The position numbers and the translations under genes were made by a program. A stretch of 5,997 nt of DNA, from positions 1 through 5,997 of the forward strand of contig JAFALP010000084.1 of assembly GCA_019234175.1 (NCBI GenBank), in the 5' to 3' direction. Below are positions 1 to 5,997 of this stretch, piece by piece. The notes beneath the pieces were generated by a model, which had not been told where the DNA came from, made no database searches, and saw only the letters and a program-made list of their open reading frames with translations. Within the stretch, counting starts at the first letter, position 1. Each line of letters begins with the position of its first letter. This DNA is from Actinomycetota bacterium (GTDB lineage: Bacteria; Actinomycetota; Thermoleophilia; Gaiellales; Gaiellaceae).

Positions 1-155
1 AGCGGCTGGCCGACGACGCCGACCGGCTCCGTGTCCACGAGCGTCGAGACGGCGACAACGGTGACCCCCGACGCGTCGAGCGCGGCGAGGCCCTCCCGGA
101 TCGTCCGCTCGCGGTCGCCGAGGTTCGAGCCGAGGCCGATGTACGCGCGCGGCAC
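1..155 (-). CDS. folK: HPPK (6-hydroxymethyl-dihydropterin pyrophosphokinase), N-terminal part, cut by window edge
   Basis: This is the N-terminal 51 codons of the cytoplasmic enzyme that moves pyrophosphate from ATP to 6-hydroxymethyl-7,8-dihydropterin, giving the substrate of FolP. Reading leftward from GTG at 155, the protein begins (V/M)PRAYIGLGSNLGDRE. GLGSNLGDR (residues 7-15) is the HPPK N-terminal signature. Further on, DTEPVGVVGQP (41-51) matches the family's T-x-P-x-G-x-x-x-Q pterin-site segment. The catalytic Asp pair and the rest of the protein lie beyond the left edge. GTG at 155 fits the family N-terminus; the frame stays open upstream, but I see no better start nearby and no Shine-Dalgarno sequence. 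A TAGCGT hexamer 7 nt upstream suggests leaderless transcription. The gene is divergent from the protease gene, with 30 nt between the starts, and is separated from folB by that gene. Confidence 0.9.
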   Translation of the reverse strand, partial: MPRAYIGLGSNLGDRERTIREGLAALDASGVTVVAVSTLVDTEPVGVVGQP

Positions 156-162
156 CGGTGGG

Positions 163-168
163 ACGCTA
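163..168 (-). promoter_or_regulatory. Putative -10 box of leaderless folK promoter (TAGCGT)
   Basis: On the minus strand TAGCGT fits the TANNNT -10 consensus and ends exactly 7 nt before the folK GTG at 155. Transcription would then start at or next to the start codon, which agrees with the absence of a Shine-Dalgarno sequence. No TTGACA-like -35 is visible at 17-18 nt spacing. The box shares the TAGCGCTA palindrome (167-174) with the opposing promoter. Inferred from spacing and motif only. Confidence 0.55.
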
Positions 169-172
169 GCGC

Positions 173-178
173 TACGCT
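173..178 (+). promoter_or_regulatory. Putative -10 box of leaderless protease promoter (TACGCT)
   Basis: On the plus strand TACGCT fits TANNNT and ends 7 nt before the protease GTG at 186, mirroring the folK arrangement. A transcript starting 7-8 nt after the box would begin at the GTG. No Shine-Dalgarno sequence precedes the start and no clear -35 box is visible. Because the two -10 boxes lie within 16 bp (163-178), the two promoters probably cannot hold polymerase at the same time. Confidence 0.55.
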
Positions 179-185
179 CCGCGAG

Positions 186-1490
186 GTGCGCCGGCGCTCC
201 CTCATCGCTCTCGGGGCGATGGCATGCGCCCTGGCCATCGTCGCGACGGCTGCGGGGGCGACACCCGAGTGGTGGCTGCAGTCGATCGGCGCGACACAGG
301 TGACTCCGCCCGGCCCGGGCGTCCCGATCGTCATCGTCGACGGCGCGGTCGACGCGACGCAGCCGTCGTTCGCTGGCAGGCCGAACACGACATACCTCGA
401 CCAGCAGCTGCTCATCGACTCGGACGACATCCACGCGACGGCGGTCGCTTCGCTCGCCGCCGCTCCCGCGACGGCGGCCATCGCCGGCGTGTACCCGCAG
501 GCGACGCTCGCGCTCTGGGATGCCGGCCGCGGCGACAGCGGCATCGATGCGGCATCTGCCGCGCTCGGGATCCGCACCGCCGCACAGCACTGCCCGGCGG
601 TGATCAACCTCAGCTTCGGCGGCCCGGTTCCCGCACCCGACGTCCAGGCGGCGATCCTCACCGCCGTCCGCGCCGGCTGCCTCGTCGTCGCCGCCGCAGG
701 CAACAGCGGCCTCGAAGGCGACCCGACGATGTATCCGGCCGCGTACCAGCACGTCTTCACCGTGGGGGCGACGGACGAGAACGACACGGCGCTGCCGTTC
801 TCGAGCTCGGGCCCGTGGCTCGACCTCGCCGCGCCCGGCACCGACATGACCGCCGACGTGCCTCTCACCCACGATCCGTCCGGCGTGTCGAGCGGCCTGG
901 CCGGAACGAGCTTCGCCGCGCCTCTCGTCAGCGCGGCCGCGGCCTGGATCTGGACGGTGCGGCCGAACCTCACCGCCAGTCAAGTGGCAGCGGTGCTGCG
1001 CGAGAGCGCGCGCAAGGTCTCGTCGGCGAACCTCGACACGAAGACCGGCTACGGCATCCTGAACATCGCCGTCGCGCTCGCTTCGCCACCGCCGGTGCCC
1101 GATCCCTACGAGCCGAACGACGACATCGGCGAAGTCAAGCCCGGCCTGCTCTTCTCGTCCGGCGAGCCGCCGCTCACGACTGCGACCCGCACGTCCAACC
1201 GCATCGCCGGGACCGTGCTGCAGAACGACGACCCGATCGACCTCTACCGCATCTGGGTTCCCCCGCACGAGGTCGTGCGGGTCTCGACCGACACGAAGGC
1301 CGCGACCTCGAGGATCTGGGGGCCGCAGACGGTCGCGCTCGGCGAGCCGGCCGTGCTGCGAAAGCGCGACCTTGTCGGCTCGTCGATCACGGGCGGCGCG
1401 AAGGGCGCGTACGCGTACGCCGAGGTACAGCTCGCGACGACGAGCGGCTTCGCGTCCTACGTGCTCAGCGTCACGGCCTCGAAACGCTGA
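186..1490 (+). CDS. Secreted S8 (subtilisin-like) serine protease with C-terminal PPC-like domain
   Basis: Predicted exported endopeptidase of 434 residues. Residues 1-25 form a Sec signal peptide: MRRR, a hydrophobic core, then an A-G-A cleavage site before TPEWW. The S8 domain spans about 28-298. Its triad is intact: Asp52 in IVIVDGAVD, His83 in IHATAVASLAAA and Ser242 in GTSFAAP, with oxyanion Asn173 in AAAGNSG. Two flanking residues differ from consensus: HAT replaces HGT, and DGA replaces D(T/S)G. Cys136 and Cys164 could form a disulfide. No I9-type propeptide fits between the signal peptide and the catalytic domain. From about 304, DPYEPNDD, IAGTV, DDPIDLYRIWVP and a final YVLSVTAS strand resemble the bacterial pre-peptidase C-terminal (PPC) domain. 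The GTG start gives a complete signal peptide. The gene lies opposite all its neighbours, between folB and folK, and overlaps the folB 3' end by 20 nt. The substrate is unknown. Confidence 0.9.
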   Translation: MRRRSLIALGAMACALAIVATAAGATPEWWLQSIGATQVTPPGPGVPIVIVDGAVDATQPSFAGRPNTTYLDQQLLIDSDDIHATAVASLAAAPATAAIAGVYPQATLALWDAGRGDSGIDAASAALGIRTAAQHCPAVINLSFGGPVPAPDVQAAILTAVRAGCLVVAAAGNSGLEGDPTMYPAAYQHVFTVGATDENDTALPFSSSGPWLDLAAPGTDMTADVPLTHDPSGVSSGLAGTSFAAPLVSAAAAWIWTVRPNLTASQVAAVLRESARKVSSANLDTKTGYGILNIAVALASPPPVPDPYEPNDDIGEVKPGLLFSSGEPPLTTATRTSNRIAGTVLQNDDPIDLYRIWVPPHEVVRVSTDTKAATSRIWGPQTVALGEPAVLRKRDLVGSSITGGAKGAYAYAEVQLATTSGFASYVLSVTASKR

Positions 1491-1818
1491 CCGAGGCAGT
1501 CCCGTCGAGGCCGCCGGGACGCACGGCCGGCTTCTCGATGCGAACGACGACGCGCTCCGGTGCGAACCGGGCGACGAGCTCGTCGGCGACGGCGGCGCCG
1601 AGCGCCTCGAGCAGCGAGTACGCGCGCGCGTCCGAGACCTCCTGCACCGTGCGCGCAACGGCGCTGTAGTCGACCGCGTCCTCGAGGCGATCGGACATGC
1701 CGCGATCGCCGACGTCGAGCGCGACGTCGAACACGAAGTCCTGCCCCTCCTCGCGCTCGTGCGCGTGCACGCCGTGCCGGCCGAATAGCCGGAGCCCGCG
1801 CACCTCGACGGTGATCAT
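1471..1818 (-). CDS. folB: Dihydroneopterin aldolase
   Basis: Cytoplasmic enzyme of 115 residues, normal for the family. It cleaves 7,8-dihydroneopterin to 6-hydroxymethyl-dihydropterin and glycolaldehyde, the step before FolK. The N-terminal GLRLFGRHGVHAHE (8-21) is the family signature; Glu21 corresponds to the pterin-binding/catalytic Glu22 of the S. aureus enzyme. Tyr51 (VDYSAV), Glu71 (SLLEAL) and Lys96 (RIEKPAVRPGG) align with the conserved Tyr, Glu and catalytic Lys. The ATG start overlaps the folP stop as ATGA (1815-1818), and a weak GAAGG lies 7 nt upstream inside folP, so translation is probably coupled to folP. It is the only complete gene here that starts with ATG. The TGA stop at 1471-1473 lies inside the 3' end of the opposing protease gene. 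folK would normally follow directly but is displaced by that gene. Confidence 0.95.
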   Translation of the reverse strand: MITVEVRGLRLFGRHGVHAHEREEGQDFVFDVALDVGDRGMSDRLEDAVDYSAVARTVQEVSDARAYSLLEALGAAVADELVARFAPERVVVRIEKPAVRPGGLDGTASVSVSRP

Positions 1819-2612
1819 GCGAACGCCTTCGCGACGTTCAACGCATCGACATGGGCCTCGACGTCGTGTGCGCGAACGATCGTCGCGCCTCGTTCGTATG
1901 CCGCGACGGCGGCGGCAACGCTGGCGCTTCGGAGGTCGGTGGCGCCGAGGCGGGCAAGCGTGCTCTTGCGCGAGAAGCCGACGAGCACGGGACGGCCGAG
2001 CGCGAGGAGCACGTCGAGGCGCCGGATGAGCTCGAGGTTGTGCTCGACCGTCTTGCCGAAGCCGATACCCGGGTCGAGGCAGACGCGGTCCTCGGCGACG
2101 CCTTCCGCGACGGCGAACGCGAGCCGCTCCTCGAGGAACGCCGCCACCTCGGCCGCGACGTCGTCGTAGCGAGGGTCGATCTGCATCGTCCTCGGGTCGC
2201 CCTGCATGTGCATGAGGCAGAGATAGGCGCCGGAGCCGGCGACGACGCCGGCGAGATCGGGGTCGGCGCGCAGCGCGGTCACATCGTTGACCATCTCCGC
2301 CCCGAGCTCGATCGCACGCGCCGCGACGGCCGCCTTCGCCGTGTCGATCGACACCGGCACGCCGCCGGCGATGCGCTCGAGCACGGGAACGATCGGGCGC
2401 AGCTCCTCGTCGGCGGAGACGCCGTCCGACCCGGGTCGCGTCGACTCGCCGCCGACGTCGACGATCGCCGCGCCCTCGTCGGCCATGCGCCGGGCCGCCG
2501 CGGCGGCGACGTCGGGATCGAGGTGGGCGCCGCCGTCCGAGAACGAGTCCGGCGTGACGTTGACGACGCCCATGACGGACGGGCGCGGGAAGCGCAGCTC
2601 GATCGGCTCCAC
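1815..2612 (-). CDS. folP: Dihydropteroate synthase
   Basis: Cytoplasmic TIM-barrel enzyme of 265 residues, the usual length. It condenses 6-hydroxymethyl-dihydropterin pyrophosphate (the FolK product) with p-aminobenzoate to make dihydropteroate, and is the sulfonamide target. Both family signatures are present: MGVVNVTPDSFSDGG (14-28) and IVDVGGESTRPG (50-61). Pterin-site residues match: Asp90 (SIDT), Asn109 (VND), Asp180 (DPGIGFGKT) and Lys215 (GFSRKS). The C-terminal Arg247-x-His249 pair is also present. The first loop keeps Phe-Ser and the second keeps Thr-Arg-Pro-Gly, so I see no obvious sulfonamide-resistance change. It starts with GTG at 2612, without a Shine-Dalgarno sequence but with TAGAGT 7 nt upstream, so it may be transcribed leaderless as well as by read-through from ftsH, 27 nt away. 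Its end overlaps the folB start (ATGA). Confidence 0.96.
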   Translation of the reverse strand: MEPIELRFPRPSVMGVVNVTPDSFSDGGAHLDPDVAAAAARRMADEGAAIVDVGGESTRPGSDGVSADEELRPIVPVLERIAGGVPVSIDTAKAAVAARAIELGAEMVNDVTALRADPDLAGVVAGSGAYLCLMHMQGDPRTMQIDPRYDDVAAEVAAFLEERLAFAVAEGVAEDRVCLDPGIGFGKTVEHNLELIRRLDVLLALGRPVLVGFSRKSTLARLGATDLRSASVAAAVAAYERGATIVRAHDVEAHVDALNVAKAFA

Positions 2613-2619
2613 GATCGAG

Positions 2620-2625
2620 ACTCTA
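2620..2625 (-). promoter_or_regulatory. Putative -10 box of leaderless folP promoter (TAGAGT)
   Basis: In the 27-nt gap after the ftsH stop, TAGAGT on the minus strand fits TANNNT and ends 7 nt before the folP GTG, the same geometry as at folK and the protease gene. No purine-rich Shine-Dalgarno sequence lies in the gap, so a transcript beginning at the GTG is plausible. It would let folP-folB be expressed apart from ftsH. No convincing -35 sequence is visible; that region lies in the last ftsH codons. Confidence 0.5.
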
Positions 2626-2639
2626 GGTGCGGGAAGCCG

Positions 2640-4595
<1,956 letters not shown>

Positions 4596-4609
4596 GGGAG
4601 GATCCTCCC
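4596..4609 (-). promoter_or_regulatory. ftsH ribosome binding site inside a perfect palindrome
   Basis: GGGAGGATCCTCCC lies directly before the TTG start codon of ftsH. Its left half, GGGAGG, is a strong Shine-Dalgarno sequence 8 nt from the TTG and confirms the start. The 14 bases are perfectly self-complementary; as RNA they can fold into a 5-bp stem (GGGAG with CUCCC) closed by a GAUC tetraloop, which would hide most of the Shine-Dalgarno sequence. A TANNNT match (TACCCT, 4614-4619) lies just upstream, but a start 7 nt after it would delete most of the Shine-Dalgarno sequence, so I do not call it the promoter. Confidence 0.6.
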
Positions 4610-4658
4610 GGGCAGGGTACCAGTGTCCATGTGGTTATCGGCTTTTCGGCCCCGGGGG

Positions 4659-5219
4659 TTACGACCCTGCCGGAATCCGCGCCGGGTCGAGCACCCCGAC
4701 GTACGGCAGATTCCGGTACCGCTCCGCAAAGTCGAGGCCGTACCCGATGACGAACCGATTGGGGATCTCGAAGCCGACGTACCGCACGGGAACGTCGATC
4801 TCGCGGCGGTCGGGCTTCGTCAGGAGGGCGCAGATCTCGAGGCTCGCGGGCTCCCGCGCCTCGAGGTTCCGGATGAGGTACGAGAGCGTCAGCCCCGAGT
4901 CGATGATGTCCTCCACCACGAGGACGTGCCGCCCCTCGATGTTGATGTCGAGGTCCTTCAGGATCCGGACGACGCCCGACGAGTCGGTCGAGTCGCCGTA
5001 GCTCGAGATGGCCATGAAGTCGATCTCGCACGGGATCGTCAGGTGGCGCATGAGGTCGGCCATGAAGAAGACGGCGCCCTTGAGCACGCCCACGAGCAGG
5101 AGGTCGCGGCCGGCGTAGTCGTTGGAGACCTCCTCGCCGAGCTCCGAGACGCGGTGCTGCAGCGCCTCCGGCTCGATCAGGACCTCCGTGACGGCGCGCT
5201 CGAGCTCAGTCGCGTTCAA
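4659..5219 (-). CDS. hpt: Hypoxanthine(-guanine) phosphoribosyltransferase
   Basis: Cytoplasmic purine-salvage enzyme of 186 residues. It joins hypoxanthine (and usually guanine) to PRPP to give IMP or GMP. The PRPP-binding motif VVEDIIDSGLT (101-111) carries the acidic pair Glu103-Asp104 and the catalytic-base Asp107. Also seen are the pyrophosphate loop LKG (46-48), the mobile-loop segment SSYGDST (72-78), the purine-site Lys135 (LLTKPDRR) and the C-terminal stretch FVIGYGLDFAERYRNLPYVG (156-175), all typical of bacterial HPRTs. The TTG start at 5219 lies inside tilS and gives a 14-nt overlap with it. It is the only reasonable start matching the family N-terminus, although the Shine-Dalgarno sequence is weak, so translation is probably coupled to tilS. 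The tilS-hpt-ftsH order is widely conserved in Gram-positive bacteria. Guanine specificity cannot be judged from sequence. Confidence 0.96.
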   Translation of the reverse strand: MNATELERAVTEVLIEPEALQHRVSELGEEVSNDYAGRDLLLVGVLKGAVFFMADLMRHLTIPCEIDFMAISSYGDSTDSSGVVRILKDLDINIEGRHVLVVEDIIDSGLTLSYLIRNLEAREPASLEICALLTKPDRREIDVPVRYVGFEIPNRFVIGYGLDFAERYRNLPYVGVLDPARIPAGS

Positions 5220-5997
5220 CGTCCACGTCCGGATGCTCGACGATGCCGGGGATCGCGACCACCTCGTCCCCGCGCACGACCAGAGGCCAGGCCTCTCGTT
5301 CGGAACGGGGAATCTTGGCGTCCACGAATACGTCCTGAATCTTCTTCCGGCGCCCTGCGAGCCGGTCGCCGGCGCGCCACCCTCGTACCTTAAGCCCTTC
5401 CGCGCGCGCGCGAATGCGCCATGCGCCCCAGCGCACCTCGCCCCTCAGGTCGACGGGGCCGTGCTCGAGCCAGAGCCGGTCGTACTCCCGCACGGCCATG
5501 AGGCCGCCGCCCAGATCGACCCGCCGCGAGCCGGGCCCCGCCGCGAGGAGCTCGGCGAGCGGCGGCGGCAGCGTGTCGCGGGCGTCGAGCGCGCGCACGA
5601 GGTTCGCGTCCGCCTCCGGGTGGAGCCGGCGGAGCAGCGGCATGATCTCGTCGCGGATGAGTCCGCGCTTCGTGTCGGCGTTGCTCGCGTCGACGCGGAA
5701 CGGAAGCCCGGCGCCCTCGCAGTACGCGGAGGTGTCGTCGCGCCAGAGCGGCAGGAGCGGGTGGACGACGCCGTCGTCGCGCCGGGGGGCGATCCCCGTC
5801 GCCGCGCCGCGCGAGACGAGCCGGTAGAGCACCGTCTCCGCCTGGTCCGACGCCGTATGGCCCGTCGCACGCAGCCGGTCGCGCGCGACCGAGTAGCGCT
5901 GCTCGCGCAGGTCCGCCTCGGCGAAACCGCGACCGTCGAGCTCGATCACCTCGGCGCCGAGCACGTCGGCGCAGAAGGCCGCGTCCGCCTCCGAGTC
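5206..5997 (-). CDS. tilS: tRNA(Ile)-lysidine synthase, 5' end beyond window
   Basis: The 263 C-terminal codons of the enzyme that attaches lysine to C34 of the tRNA-Ile CAU anticodon using ATP, changing decoding from AUG to AUA. The frame is open to the right edge. The first visible residues (DSEADAAFCADVLGAEV) match the segment after the family's HGLR motif, so the SGGxDS ATP loop must lie outside the window. GHTASDQAETVLYRL is the conserved ATP/adenylation motif, with Ser where many members have the first Asp of DDQ. IRDEIMPLLRRLHPEADANL matches the conserved helical region. The C-terminal VRGWRAGDRLAGRRKKIQDVF...DAKIPRSER...PLVV...IPGIV is the TilS C-terminal domain. An internal GTG at 5964 could be mistaken for the start, but homology continues upstream of it. 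The stop overlaps hpt by 14 nt. Confidence 0.94.
   Translation of the reverse strand, partial: DSEADAAFCADVLGAEVIELDGRGFAEADLREQRYSVARDRLRATGHTASDQAETVLYRLVSRGAATGIAPRRDDGVVHPLLPLWRDDTSAYCEGAGLPFRVDASNADTKRGLIRDEIMPLLRRLHPEADANLVRALDARDTLPPPLAELLAAGPGSRRVDLGGGLMAVREYDRLWLEHGPVDLRGEVRWGAWRIRARAEGLKVRGWRAGDRLAGRRKKIQDVFVDAKIPRSEREAWPLVVRGDEVVAIPGIVEHPDVDVERD

Noticed and set aside
1499..1520. Inverted repeat GTCCCG/CGGGAC just after the protease stop, considered as a terminator
   Set aside because: The stem is only 6 bp with a 10-nt loop, no T-run follows, and it lies in folB codons, so it can be explained by coding sequence alone.
224..1669. Long plus-strand frame overlapping the protease gene
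   Set aside because: Its product is an Arg-rich string without motifs, whereas the overlapping frame at 186-1490 has a signal peptide and a full S8 triad.
4610..4658. hpt-ftsH gap considered for an hpt terminator or a clear ftsH promoter
   Set aside because: The only hairpin potential (around CCGAAAAGCC) is weak and has no T-run. TACCCT at 4614-4619 is a -10-like match but lies too close to the Shine-Dalgarno sequence and has no -35 sequence.
5400..5412. Alternating CG run, possible Z-DNA or repeat
   Set aside because: It is short, encodes an Arg-Ala stretch in tilS, and similar runs (for example near 1621-1630) are expected at this GC content.

Overview
This is a GC-rich window (roughly 70% by eye) that is almost fully coding. 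It carries a conserved housekeeping cluster on the minus strand, read from right to left: tilS (5' end beyond the right edge), hpt, ftsH, folP, folB and folK (3' end beyond the left edge). A secreted subtilisin-type protease gene on the plus strand sits between folB and folK. The tilS-hpt-ftsH-fol order, high GC, frequent GTG/TTG starts and actinobacterial-style -10 boxes point to an actinobacterium. A deep lineage such as Thermoleophilia is a reasonable guess, but no marker here proves it.

Layout: tilS (5206-5997, partial) overlaps hpt (4659-5219) by 14 nt. A 63-nt gap then precedes ftsH (2640-4595), which starts at TTG behind a Shine-Dalgarno sequence buried in a perfect 14-bp palindrome. 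After a 27-nt gap comes folP (1815-2612), with its own apparent leaderless promoter. folP and folB (1471-1818) share an ATGA junction. The S8 protease gene (186-1490, plus strand) meets folB tail to tail with a 20-nt overlap. Its GTG start lies only 30 nt from the divergent GTG start of folK (1-155, partial). No stretch longer than 63 nt lacks a gene.

Functionally, TilS modifies the tRNA-Ile anticodon, Hpt salvages purines and FtsH controls membrane-protein quality. FolP, FolB and FolK are steps of dihydropteroate (folate) synthesis. folE, which sits between ftsH and folP in many actinobacteria, is absent. The protease (signal peptide, S8 catalytic domain, C-terminal PPC-like domain) has no evident link to folate synthesis and looks like a lineage-specific insertion.

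The most distinctive signals are regulatory. Three starts without a Shine-Dalgarno sequence (folK, the protease and folP) each have a TANNNT hexamer exactly 7 nt upstream of GTG, as expected of leaderless transcripts. The folK/protease pair is mirror-symmetric around a TAGCGCTA palindrome. I see no mobile element, CRISPR array, RNA gene or wholly new system.
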